Part shown: positions 42,006-54,266 of the stretch, piece after piece
Layout: every line of letters begins with the position of its first letter
How positions within the stretch are numbered: the stretch's first letter is position 1
Source: Albula goreensis
Taxonomy: Eukaryota > Chordata > Actinopteri > Albuliformes > Albulidae
Length of the DNA: 64,000 bases
Direction: 5' to 3'
NCBI GenBank assembly: GCA_022829145.1
Contig: CM040746.1
Coordinates: forward strand, 23,321,332-23,385,331
Notes under the pieces: generated by a model
What the model was told of the DNA's origin: nothing
The model's database searches: none
Seen by the model: the letters and a program-made list of their open reading frames with translations, nothing else
Made by a program: the position numbers and the translations under genes

Positions 42006-42974
42006 AACATTTTAGTGGTATCTTGAAATAAGAGTAAGCCATTAGTTTCATATATCCATTAATTTCATGTACATTTAAATCTTAAATATTGAAGACTGGC
42101 AGCTCTAAAATTCCCTCCCTAAAGCAGGTGGAAGTGAAATTGATTAAACTCAAAATAACCTTGCCATGCTACCCAGATTGTCTGTTACATTTATTGTCTG
42201 AGCTACTATAGCTATATCTTTATATTTTAGAGTGGAGCACTGAAGGACTGGCCAATACCATGAGAGCACTGGTGGCAGGACCACTTGTCCACCATCAGCT
42301 CTCTTTACTGTAAGTGAAATAAGCTGTGTTCTTCAGTAACCTGTGTACTAGTGGCTTATGAAAAAGCTGATAACATGGGCAGAGAAGCAGCTGAGGCCCC
42401 TTTTTTGTTTGTGTACCTGTGCTAATGCACATAAATTCTGCAGAGAGAGCGATCAGAACGCACCACACATTACCAACACTCAGCAAAGATTTAGAGTGTG
42501 CAAAGACAAGCCCTTTCAGCTGCCATCTTCTTGCAATCCCCCGATTGCTGAATCGTCTGACATTTCATCATTTCTTTAAAGCAAATCTATTTGGGTTTTC
42601 CGCATAGGCCAGGTTTCATATACCATTCAAATAATAACTACACAGCCTCCACAAAAAAGTAATTGCTTTTTTCTCACAGGTATCATTCTGAAATATTTCA
42701 AATAACGATACAATGACAAAAGTCTTTCTTTGTGAGTTGTTACTAGCAAAACCATTATAGACCAAAAGCCTGTGTTCCCTGCTCTGACATTGGACATAAT
42801 TTCTTGATGATTAAAGTACTGTAGACTGGTAACTTCAGAAATAGAAGTTGGAGAAGAAAAATGATTCACTTCATTCCCCCTCCCCAGCCAAACAGCAGGA
42901 AGGAAGAGAATACAACACAATAAAGGCATGGTGAAATTTAATGGTGAGGTATGCAAGTATGGCTTGTACACAAC
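42006..42974. other. Unique non-coding stretch, no gene seen
   Basis: A 114-codon frame at 42627-42971 (-) is unrecognised. No repeat identified. Confidence 0.45.
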
Positions 42975-43200
42975 ACCTCTCCAGTTGGACTAATTAGTTT
43001 GTATTTCCTTCAACATTCTCTTATCAAGCACTATTTCTAATCTGAGGAGAGGACAAGTTATCTTAGAAATTAATTACATCAATACCACAAAAGGGCCTGC
43101 AGGAGGAATAAACAGGATAATTAGGAAAAGCAATCAACCCCTTATTAGATTTCTCGAAACAAAGAAATGTCTCCGTTTGGGGGCCCTAAAAGTGAACAGA
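42975..43200. promoter_or_regulatory. Candidate conserved non-coding element
   Basis: Contains the 10-bp homeodomain palindrome ACTAATTAGT (42989-42998), then AAATTAATTACATC near 43065 and GGATAATTAGG near 43116, in a complex, repeat-free block. Enhancer role inferred. Confidence 0.3.
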
Positions 43201-43378
43201 AAAAAATAAAACAAAAAAGCAAGTACAATGGTCATTTTGATAATATAAGCCGAGTGCTTTTTCAATTTCTGAACCATGTACACAAATCAGCACGCTGAGT
43301 CCCCTTAGAGCACAAAGTAGACAGATTGCTGCAAAGAGAATGATTCAGAAGTACAACTAGGGCAGATGCAAGGCTGCA

Positions 43379-43577
43379 GATCAGCACCATAGAGAGAGCT
43401 GGTTCAAGAATGGGGATTAGCACCATGGACAGGGCAGGCTCAAAAATTGAGATTAGCACCATGGACAGGGCAGGCTCAAAAATCGAGATTAGCACCATGG
43501 ACAGGGCAGGCTCATGACTGAAGATTAGCACCACAGACAGGCAAGGCCGAGGCTGGAGATCAGCACTATAGACAGGT
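43379..43577. repeat. 36-bp minisatellite, about 5.5 copies
   Basis: Units start GATTAGCACCATGGACAGGG; copies 2-4 (43415-43522) are nearly identical and outer copies diverge, copy 5 being one base shorter. Because 36 is a multiple of 3, the minus strand stays open as a 112-codon frame (43262-43600) with a 12-residue repeat (FEPALSMVLISI type). Nothing else supports that frame as a gene. Confidence 0.93.
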
Positions 43578-43940
43578 ATCTTTACAATAGGCCATAGCAC
43601 AATAATGGATCGATAGGGACATCCAAAGGAAATATCATGTCAAAATTACTGTAAAAATTGACCAATTGTTTCAAAATTACACTCAGAGAATGGTCACATT
43701 GCAGTACATTTCTTATCTTTGTGTTGCTATTTGTCCTCAGTCTGATATGGTAACCTGATTGCTAATAAAGTTGATGGTGAAAAGAATCATGTCCATATTA
43801 ACCATTCACTCACATTAACTTAGATCAACCCTCCCTCTGGGAGAACATTAGCAAGAGTATTACATTATTAACAGTCTTCGTGATAAGTATGATGTGTCAT
43901 GTGCAATGCCAAGAACTGATTCCACACTATCTGTAGAGAG

Positions 43941-43941
<1 letters not shown>

Positions 43942-44025
<84 letters not shown>
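43942..44025. repeat. (CA)42 microsatellite
   Basis: 84 bases of uninterrupted CA followed by TATAT and a short ACACA. Confidence 0.97.
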
Positions 44026-44031
<6 letters not shown>

Positions 44032-44396
44032 CACATTCAGTTTGAAGATCTGTCTGAAATAAAATGGTATAAATATTTTGCCTGTAAAATATTGTATTCA
44101 TTGGTGGTCTGTCTTACTGTTTCTTTTGTTTCTTCTTTGCTATTCCTCTTTATTGTCAGTGTGAGGTGCTGTGAAACTATCACAGTACCTGTCACGCAAA
44201 CATACATTTGCAGACATCTGCCAGTCCTCTTTCATGAGGTGAAACCTGGCAGTACGAGATCTGTGGGGAGACAGTAACTCACCTTCCCTTTTCAGCTGCC
44301 TAGCACAAAAGACTGCTAAGCCTTTCAGGTCAGAGGATAATTACCTCTGTATCTTACAAACTGAAGAAGTCAAGAAATAGCTCAAAGGCTCCATTT

Positions 44397-44961
44397 TTTA
44401 TGGTGCCAAAGCTGTATTCAACCAAGGACTGGCTGTATCAGTCTCTGCAGAATTCCCCCAGAGAACATTATGACCACAGAAAGACTCTTTAAATTCAAGT
44501 CCTGCTGCCTCATAGGAGCAGTTCAGAAAAGCAGCCCCACAACAGCAAACAGAGATTGAATGCAGAGCACAGAGTAAGAAAATACAGCACAGGAACAGAT
44601 CACATGGCACAGAGTGAACACAGAGCACAGAGGGTGAAAATGGAACAGAAGAGACACGCAGTGCCCAAATAATGAAAATGGGACAGATACTATTTGCAAT
44701 GCACAGTGAGTGAACACAGGCCCAGTTCCCTTCAGTTTTGGCCCTTTTTTCTGCAGAATATGAAATCAAGTAAACTGCATTGTTGTGTTGTATTTTACAG
44801 TCTGTATAGGCAGCTGGGGAAAGTTCATGTGAATGGGAAATGTACTTGCACATGAAAAGCATTTCAAATGAAAGGCCTTGCTTTGGCCTATTTTTTTTAC
44901 AGAGACACTTAGACATGGTCCTTTCATCTTTATGGCGCCTGACAAACATATGGCCACCCAT
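44397..44961 (-). other. 187-codon open frame, probably not a gene
   Basis: Longest open frame of the window. The protein is rich in Cys, Ser, Leu and Phe, and its middle is made by a degenerate repeat on the plus strand (GCACAGAGTGAACACAG-like units, about 44570-44660). I recognise no domain, signal peptide or splice context, and homopolymer-like composition favours a chance opening. It could in principle be an exon of a fast-evolving transcript. Confidence 0.15.
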
Positions 44962-45995
44962 CAGGTCTTTGTTAATATATTTGAAAGGTGGTACATCTAT
45001 AAAAATATATCACATGAGGCATTGCTCTGTATTTTTGATTGAATACTTAAGTACCTTAAATTAAGTTTACAAGCAGCCATGATGTCTTATTCAGTAACAG
45101 GTCTCACAAAAATGTGAATTCTGATAAGAAATACAAAGTTTTAACTGAACTGATTCACATATGTATAGGTTGGAGACCTAACCTGGATCCTTTTACCAGT
45201 ATGTTTATGATTATGCAGGACCTTTAACCCTCCTCCCACCAAATGTGCACTGCGATTGTGCTCACATTAAGGACCCAGAGTATTGAGAGAGAGAGATTTC
45301 TCTTCAATCTCTGGATTAATTTATAAACTGATTATGTCAATTTAGCATGTGATACTTCTTTAGGATTGCTATTCTGTTTAGAATGAGGAATTAATGGACA
45401 GCTAACTAATCAGTTAATTTACTTATGAACTTATTTTTTGGATTGAAAGAGCTCCTTACGTTGGGATAATTTGCTTATTTAATGATCTGATAGCCAAAGA
45501 CAAAGCCCCCCTTCTTCTGCTTGATCATCTTTGCCTTTCGTATGCTCTTACCCCCCTTGCATGTTCACTGAGACCACAGATTCCAGATATTGATTAAAGC
45601 TTTTCTATCAATTTGAATATTCGATCATTCTTGGCTGGCCATGCTGCATCTCCAAAGCCCTCTTCCATTACTTGGGTGGACTCAGTATGTGTAGGCAATG
45701 AGGTGGTTTTAATGTTGCATAAAATGTCTGAGGAAGTGAAATGTTTTAATGTATGATTTTGGTCTATTGTATGACTCTTTAACTTGATTGTCTTTTCCTT
45801 CAGTTCATAAACTCACCTTCCTTTATCTAATCTCTCACCCCTCTGGCCATCTCACCTCATCTCCTTCACGATTAGATACTCTCAACACCTTCTTACTTTC
45901 CCCTCATTCTGCCCCTGTCATGTATCTGGGTAATTGCATGTCAGTTTTTTTTTCTTGTTGTCTTTTTTTAAACAATCATTTCTGCCATTTTAGCC

Positions 45996-45997
<2 letters not shown>
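44962..45997. other. Unique non-coding stretch, nothing recognised
   Basis: No gene or repeat recognised. The sequence is pyrimidine-rich toward the CT microsatellite. Confidence 0.5.
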
Positions 45998-46069
<72 letters not shown>

Positions 46070-46078
46070 CTCTCTCTC
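45998..46078. repeat. (CT)40 microsatellite
   Basis: 81 bases of CT with a single G interruption at 46067. A pure polypurine/polypyrimidine mirror repeat capable of H-DNA. Confidence 0.97.
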
Positions 46079-47179
46079 ATGTATATATGACATACTAAAT
46101 ACATTGAATGTATGTCATAGCTTGCCTGATATTTCACTTCAACAGATTTTTTTTTATTCCCACATGTAAAGTTATTGTAAAGGACTATGGTGATGGGACT
46201 GGGATATTTGCCCCTTTTTCTACTAAATACACATATTTGAGAATCCTCTAAAAAAATGTAATCACATGGTAGCATCATATATCACAAACTGCTTTGTGCT
46301 TTTCATCACAATTGATGGTTTTTTAAAAGTATTTCGCTGGCATAAAAAAAGTCATATTTCTCCAGACGTTTCAGAATAGGAAGAAACAATCATGGTCATT
46401 ATCTACTTAGGTCTGGCAAAGCTGTCTTAAATAGTTTCTGTACTTACCATGAACTTACTTGGACCTTACTCACAGGCATTCCCTCTCTCCCTCTTTTCAA
46501 TCTGACACAGCTTTTAGCACTGCCAGTACACTACTGAACAGTTATGTAGCTGTAGTACATGGGATAGGGGCTGTAGTAAGGAGACTTGAAAGGAAAGGCA
46601 AAATATTCACTTGTGTGGAGTCTGGTGAGTGACTGTGTCTACTTGCATATGGGGTTGAGAGAGTGACAGAAGAGATGGAGAATAAGGAGAAGCAGCAGAT
46701 AAGGATGATGGTGAGTGGGGGGAGAAAACAGAGGTAGAGAAAGCCAAGGAGAGAAGGGACAGCAAATAACAGAAATATAGTGAGAAAGAGTTGATGGGGG
46801 GCAAATTAAATCAAAATTAAAAGTGTTAAATTAGCAAAGAAAAGAGAGCTTTCATTTTTCTTTAATCCTCTTTTTCAGCTGAGGACTCCATGTCCTTAGG
46901 GGGAGCTTACTTTGGAGTGAATACATCAGGAGAAAGGCTGCCATTATAGGCCACAAAAAAAAAAAAAAAAAAACAACAACAATGCTCTCCATTGCCCTGA
47001 GTTCTCTGTGAGACACTGGAAAGCTGTGCCATTAAGGAATAAACTCTAGCACTTTTACCCCAGTCAAACTTTTTTTCCCCAAATGAGTCTCCCAACTCCT
47101 TTCATTCATCTTCTTACCCCTCCTCCTTCTTTCTTAGTATGCTTTTCTTGACTTATTATACATAGCAAAACCTCTGTCC
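46079..47179. other. Unique non-coding stretch with A19 tract
   Basis: Includes an A19 run at 46955-46973 followed by CAACAACAA, and a purine-rich part at 46640-46800. No upstream retroposed body is recognisable before the A run. No gene. Confidence 0.5.
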
Positions 47180-47440
47180 AAACAAAGGGCAAGAGGAATA
47201 AAGAATCTGCATTTTGCCAGAAGCTGGATAGTGACAGCTGGATAATGACATCAAAATGTCTACATTTCACCCGGAGCACTGTTCATTAATCACAAAAAAA
47301 CATCTACATTTCCCCCTGACTGGGAGTCATTAATGACATTAGAATAACAAAAAAAAAAGTTTCATTTCAGATGCTACGGCTATATAAGGACCCAGAGGCT
47401 ATATAGAGACATTAATGTCATCAGGTGATACATTACACCC
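47180..47440. promoter_or_regulatory. Candidate enhancer with CATTAAT palindromes
   Basis: Contains GTTCATTAATCA (about 47281-47292) and two different perfect 12-bp palindromes with the same core, GTCATTAATGAC (47326-47337) and GACATTAATGTC (47408-47419). The motif TCTACATTTC-x-CCC occurs twice. CTATATAAGG near 47383 resembles an SRF CArG box. Spaced palindromic homeodomain sites are typical of dimer-bound enhancers; function is inferred. Confidence 0.38.
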
Positions 47441-48424
47441 AGATTATGACCTCCAGGCAAACACTAATGTGCTTATTGGTGGGATGTGTGCTGCAGCCTG
47501 CAGATCTGAAAGCGAATCGTGGTCATGCATTACGTCACACGGAAATGTGTAGGGTAACACAATGCATTTGTACAGGAGAGAACACACATCAGCAGACCTT
47601 ATACTTCTCAGGCTGTCAGGAGAAGACCATGAGGAAAAGAGAGCCCTTTCCCTATTGATGTCAGAGACGCTTGTTGGCTTGGAAGAGAAGACCAATGCAG
47701 TGATTTGCATGTTTGGCTGAGGAAGACTAAAAAAACTGTGATATTTCTGAATGGCACATGAAAATACACTAAATCTGTGACATTTATGTGTTTCATGAAA
47801 TTGTGAGATCCTCGTAAGAGCACAGTGAGGCTGTACCATTCACGGTAGTTCATACAGGTAGACTAAAACTGAAGTCATGATTTTCCTGTCTGTCTGACTG
47901 ATGAGGACTGACTGAAGCTTTGATATTTCTGTTGTTTCCCACTCCTCATCTGTATTTTTTTAATTTATTTTATTTTCAGCTGTCATTATAAAGGGTAGGG
48001 GTTAGACAGAGGTAAGAGACAGACAACCTATCTTAGTTATTTTGAACCAGTTTTTGAGTGCTTGAATAATTAGCAAGCAAATCCATTTCAATAATCGCTT
48101 AGCAGTGTATTCCTTCACATGTAATTGAATGTTGTGCGGTAGCTCTGCCTTTGTACACTTCACTTGAAATACATTCGGAATATATGAAAATACCTAATGA
48201 AAAAACAAGTTTAAATTGATCTTAGTTATTTGTTACATCATCAAAAAGTTACTCTTCTTATGATTTATATGAATGCAGCTACAGTACAAACACATTAAAT
48301 AAAAAATAATAAACTGTCTCTTAGGTAGTCCTTTTTAAAGTTGTGAGTCATTGATCATCAAAACAAAGTTTAAGAGAAGATAAATATCAAGCAAAGTCTA
48401 TATAAGGAGTTCATATAGATTCCA
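47441..48424. other. Unique non-coding stretch, no gene seen
   Basis: A 131-codon frame at 47444-47839 (-) has no recognisable motif and overlaps an 81-codon frame in another phase. Not called. Confidence 0.45.
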
Positions 48425-48545
48425 GCCCTATTTGTACCTGACTGGCTGCCATTAGATTGAAATCATCCTTCCTGATTTAATGAGCTAATGGGGCAGAAAT
48501 AATTATCTTTCAAGGTTAGGAATCAAAGGACAGACTGGACACATC
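48425..48545. promoter_or_regulatory. Candidate short conserved non-coding element
   Basis: A complex 120-bp block with GCCATTAGATTG, GAGCTAATGGGG and AAATAATTATCTT motifs between AT-rich flanks. Weak call. Confidence 0.22.
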
Positions 48546-51500
48546 CCTTTTTGAATTTATTCAAAAAATAGAATAATACAAAGATATACCTATGTTTTTC
48601 GACCAAATATACTGCATTATAAAATGGAAACATCACACATAAATAAATCACATCTACATCTAACATCTTCCATTTAGAGCCATCCAAATGATTTTTGGTC
48701 ATTTCATATCCAAAGAGGGTTTTAGAAACATTTTTCTAAAATTACACTTGATCATCCCTTGGGACTTCCTCACAGAGAGACTCATTTTTCAGATCTGTCA
48801 TACCTCACTCTCAGCTATAAAGCCTGGTCTCCAGTCTAAGAATAGGGGACATGTTTAAACCACAGGCTCATGCGTTATGTATAGAGACAGAAGTGGGCAC
48901 AGTTTCTTTCAGGGATCCATTATTATTCTATATCCTGACCCCTTTCCCAACAGCAGTGATAAAATGTCTGTTGTATTATGCTAAATTAATAAGTGTGTCA
49001 GTGAGCCGAGAAAAGTTTGAAATGAAAGTGATTCAGTTCTCCAAGCAGTATTGAGAGAACCAAACTCCAGTCTAGGTATTCAAAATAAATCTACTCCTCC
49101 TCAGTCAATAGGCTTCTCCTGCCTTTTTGATTATATTGAGTCCTTTTGGTTGAGTGACTTTTTTAAAGCTATTACACATGGATAGACTGCTGCTGCTCTC
49201 AGGGCTCAAGACACATGGAGCATATATCCAACAATTTCAGACAAGAAAATCCCGTAATATATCTTATGTCTCAAAGTACTAGAATCCTGCTCAGAATCTC
49301 AAAACATAAAGTGTCGTTATAACATTGTTCTTACTCATATTGAGATTTCAGTCATTTTTTTATCTTTGATTACCGTAAATGATTGTTTTAAAAATCATTG
49401 CTCTCCGTGAAACTCTGTCAATGTCTTTCATCTATAAAAGACATTTCACCAGGTCTATCTATCAGTTCATTTGTAATCTGTGTATACATATCAACAATTG
49501 AATTATATTTGCATTAATGTGTAACTGGGGTAAAGCAAAAATGTATCAGCCAGTGTTTTGATATAGTCTCCACAAAGAAAACAAGCAAGAAAATAAGAAT
49601 CAATGGTTAGTTCCAACAGAATATTCATTGTGGGGGGAATTCTGACTTGAGGGCGCTCAGCATTTTTTCCTCGGAAATAGTTACATGGAAAATACTTATT
49701 CGTATTCTGACTTGGCTTATGTGGCCACGCCTGGCCTGAGCAGGGCAGAAATGTAGAACGACTAGGAAAATGACACGCCCACTAGTACTAAGAATCTGCT
49801 ACATAGCAGAGAAAACTTGATTAGACAAATGGGTGACATAGCCAGGCACAAACTCTTCCTTTTATTTCACAAACCTGGATAGTTCCTGCTAAAATTAAGT
49901 GGCTTCAACGTATGTTATCACATATGGCAATTATATTAAAAAAAATCATGCAGTGCAATCTACATGTAAGAGCCGAGTAGTTTGGTTAAATGTAGTTATT
50001 TGTTTTTAATATATTTAAATCAAATGGATTAAATCATATCCAATTGATCTGGTTAAAATATACTGAGAAATGATTTGTCAAAACCATGAATGTTAATGTG
50101 CACTTTTGTGAAATAGCAGTAGCACCAACGAATACGTTTTATCAGAAATTGCAATGCTGGATATCGAACGTAAAGTCAACACACTACCCGCTCATATTTG
50201 AATTTCTCATGCTTAGCTGCAATCAGCCTCTCAGCCTGTCTGTCAGTCTATCCCAATATCCAATAAACAGATAGTCGTGCTAAAAGAGTATATTCATTTG
50301 AGTCGAACCAGACACCCATTTCGTGTATGTACTCTGTCCAGCAGATCGATAACACCTGGGTCATTTTGTTTGGCAAATCAGATCGTGGCAGTGAGGAATT
50401 TGGATGAGGTAAAACATGAATAACAGCCCCAACATCTCCCGACATCTTCCAAGTCAAGATGGAAAGAGTACGGTTAGGTTTTCATGTGAAATGAACTGCC
50501 CATCCTGTGATTTGATAAATACAGGGTAAACTACATGTTTATTATACTGCGCGCCTAATGCTATAGTATTATACGGAAGCAAAGTATATTTGCACAGAAA
50601 AGTTGCTGGTGTTTTAACCGAACAACTTGCATAACCCTGTTGCATTTCTGTTTTGTGTCACCTTCCTTGATTAAATTAAGTGTTAGCTTGTTACTTTAGG
50701 TTAGCATAATGTTTCATTCAATTTTAAGTTTAAGTCAACACATGAACAGTCATAGAGTGGCACAAATTGCCTTGCATGTCAAGAGAAGCAGCCCTTCATA
50801 AACACAACCATGAGAACCCCTGTATGTACTGGTTTTTGTTCCAAAAGGATTTCAGATTACAGAGGTTAATGAGCCGTTAATTGATCTGCAGTTGGAACGG
50901 CACATTCATCCCTTACGATCAGTTCTCGAAGGCCATGCTGTGACAGAATATTGACATGTGTACCAAGAAGAATATATATGCCAATGTTTATTGAATAATC
51001 ACCCAATCAAAACAATTATTTAAAACCAGATTTATTATTATTTATTTTTACTAGTACATACCCAATACACGGTTAAGTGAGAGGATGCTTTATTCATTGG
51101 AATTGTTTGTTTTATTGACTGATCAGTTGATTTTTTGATTTATTGATTAGTAGATGGAATCACACTTGGTTCATCGAACTTTAAATCCAGTCTGTAGAGA
51201 GTTTTTCCACAGAAAGAGTAACAGAGAAGAACAGGTGTGCTGTAGGAGATCAGAGCGGAAGTAGCTTCTTCCATTAAGCATCACACATGTAATGGTTACC
51301 CTACTTTTAAGATGACAAACTTGAACACATGCTTATCCTAATGAACTAATTTACTTTAGATGTTGAGAATATATTGTGATTGCAATCTATTGTAATTTAA
51401 ATGAGTGTTGTGTCTTTAAATCAACACATTTGTGAAGTTTAAATCACTCATAAAATTGTGTAAAATATTCATTTACCTATATGAGTGCATTGGGAAAATG

Positions 51501-52947
51501 CAAACACTTGAACTGTATTTTTTTTCCCAGGAGTGGGGGAAAAATAGACCATTCTAGTTTGGGGAGGAAAAACTTGGAAAATTGTATACCCTTCACACAG
51601 TATATGTAAATCCTCTAAGCATGTAGCCTACCGCAATTCAATAAATACAAGGCTCTAAATTTACCATCTGTGTATAAAATACAGATGGAAAACTGTGCTG
51701 AATGCTAATCCTGCATCTTAATGATAAGAAAAATAGCATCTCCCAAAACCATACTGATCAGCATATGTTTACTGTAATCAAAATTCAATCATAAGGAATT
51801 ATTTTCCAGACAGTGATAAGCAGTACCTTTATATAAAGTGACAATGAAGAATGAAATTACTCGGAGAGAGATTTCTCTGTGAAGGAATGCCTAAAAAGGC
51901 GGCATAGAGAACAATATGCAGTATTAGATTTCATATGATTTCAGATGGGCGCACATGTTAATATCCTCCCTAATGGCCTAAAAGAATATTAACCCTGTTA
52001 TTATGAAAACTGACAGATCTCCACCAGACTGGTTCAAAGCTGTTGCATGTAGATGAGCTCAAGTCACACCCTTTTGATGGTTTTGTTGTGTATAATTGTG
52101 TGCCAATGACTATGGTGAAATTGTCTTTGAGTGCGTGTCCCCTTGCACTTATCCCACAAGGGCTGAAAGCAAACTGAGAATGTATGAATGCAGCTCTGGG
52201 GATAGGGGAGGGACCTGATGGAGTCTTGCTCAGTTTCCCATCATGCCATGTACTTGGAGAGGAGTGGGACTGTCTGTGAGGTTTCAAGGAGCCTCCTCAT
52301 TTCATATTGCCAGCTACACCATTAAACTCTGAGCATCAGTGACCGATGCAAAAACAGAAAGTGATGCAATTTCCCATGACAATCACATACAGTATGACCA
52401 TGTAGGTAGAAAGAATATTATACCTCTTTTATTAAGCTGCATCTAATATGGTGGTTTGAGCTGAGAAAGTTTTAATTATACCAAAGGATCTGAACAGATT
52501 GAGATTGATTACCAGTCTCATTTATATAATGCAACAGATTTACTGTAGCTCAACCAATAAAATCACAAATGTTTCATACATGTATTTTCGTAATTACAAA
52601 TATTTTGAAAACTGTCAAGGTGATATGATTACATTATGTGCAATTAAGTACAAAAGGTGTCAGCTGAGTTTGAGCAATGCACATTTAAAATGGCACATTC
52701 TATTATTATGCAAAACAATTAAAAACACTTTCAGAACAATTACTTCAGTGTTTTTGATCTCAAACATAATGGCAATTCATTGGATATCTACAGCGAAATG
52801 CTTACTCTCCAGGTTAAAATAATAGTTACTACTGTGTCAGCTGGGGCCTTTCTAGCTGTCTCTCTCTGGGCCGTCCTGTTTGACATAATTCATTGGTGGT
52901 AGACAACCGTAAGTACTGTGATGGATGGTATAGAAAGAAAGTGAGTC
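48546..52947. other. 4.4-kb non-coding stretch, nothing recognised
   Basis: No transposon, microsatellite or gene recognised. The largest frames, 52499-52822 (+, 107 codons) and 51970-52287 (-, 105 codons), resemble nothing known. This is the longest stretch of the window with no identified repeat. Confidence 0.45.
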
Positions 52948-52967
52948 TTTTTTTTTTTTTTTTTTTT
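52948..52967. repeat. T20 homopolymer
   Basis: Twenty uninterrupted T. If it were the poly-A tail of a minus-strand retroposed sequence, the body should lie to the right; none is recognisable. Confidence 0.9.
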
Positions 52968-53149
52968 GCAAAACCCACATTTTACATACTGTGTAATCCA
53001 GCTTTTCTAAATACAATTCAGCATCAATTTGTTTTGAGGCAAAAATAGTTACCCTCTGTTGGGCATTTGTCCATATTCTTGGCCATTGGGAGTTTGCTTT
53101 AATTCCCTCCTAAGTTTTTCTTTTATGTGATGAGAAACAGTTGGTAGCT

Positions 53150-53420
53150 ATAGGCAAATAAGGTTGCGAGGAGCAAACAATCCCAGTGGCTCAACTGAAT
53201 AATTAATGAAGCACTTTTGCTCCAAACGGTTGAAACCGGGGTTTCGTGTTTTGTGAAGACACACTAATCCCATTACAACCAACCGTGCTGATTTGCAGCT
53301 CTTCATTAAGTAAATCATTGACAAAAGTTTATGTATGTAAGAAAATGGCCATTTTCATGGCATAGCTAACTTAATTAACAGCTCGCTGACTAGGGACTGA
53401 CAACCTCAGATGGAATGTAT
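53150..53420. promoter_or_regulatory. Candidate conserved non-coding element
   Basis: Complex block with TAATTAATGAAG (53200-53211), AAACGGTTGAAACCGG (a MYB-like palindrome area near 53225-53240), TGATTTGCAG and TTAATTAA (53371-53378), plus several CpGs. One of the stronger enhancer-like blocks by composition. Confidence 0.33.
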
Positions 53421-54225
53421 GGCAGCACACAAATGGGAACAGAACAATAATAGGAAATACTGTACAAGTGACTAAGCCATGCCATGGCAGCTTTAGATTA
53501 TATTGTGTGTTGGAGGTGGGGGTGGAGGGTTGGTTAGGATCAACACATTTCATTCCAGTACCCCTCGTGAAAAGGAACTAGCCCATGGAGGAAAGGGAAA
53601 TATTTAAATGTAATTAACTACCCCCTACAGTCTGGCAACATGAAGGAACTTACTAATGTTAAATCTAGGAGACCTGAAGATCTAATCTTTACCAGAGCAC
53701 AAACCAAGAGACTAGTGCTGAATAAGTTATTAACTTAATTCAAATAGACTGTCAGGGAATGTGTTTCCTTTTATCCAAGGAAGAAACTATTATGCATTTA
53801 TTCATTCATATGAAGATTCAGGAAAGTTACTATATATTTTGTAAAAAATGCAGACTTGTGTCTGAAATCATTGGATTCCACTGAATAGAGTTACAACCTA
53901 TTTCTGTGTGCCCTGATAATATACTGCAATAACTTCAGGCTAAATAAATGCAAGGATTCTTGTAGAACTTTTGGAATATTCTAAGTATGCCTTTTCCATT
54001 TCAGACACAAATGTGAGCATTAACATGTAAGTGTTTTTTTTTTCTTTGTGATCCTCTTCATGATGATGAGTAAAAGAGACTTTTCCAAATTACCAAATCT
54101 GATAATGCTACAATGTTTGACCAACATATGGGATCATTGTATTCCTTTATTTTAGTAAAGTTGCTCTACTTTTTTATTTGGAATACTATTTTTTGTTAAA
54201 AAACAGATGTCAATATAAGGGGATC
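53421..54225. other. Unique non-coding stretch, nothing recognised
   Basis: AT-rich. No gene or repeat recognised. Confidence 0.5.

Positions 54226-54263
<38 letters not shown>
54226..54263. repeat. (AAT)12-13 microsatellite
   Basis: Uninterrupted AAT trinucleotide run. Confidence 0.96.

Positions 54264-54266
<3 letters not shown>

Noticed and set aside
42262..42276. CACTGGTGGCAG, considered as a CTCF site
   Set aside because: One base short of the CTCF core spacing and no second supporting match.
46955..46973. A19 tract as a retroposon poly-A tail
   Set aside because: No recognisable SINE, LINE or processed pseudogene body upstream and no flanking duplication seen.
47444..47839. 131-codon open frame on the minus strand
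   Set aside because: No known motif; a second frame in another phase is open over the same area, which points to composition and not coding selection.
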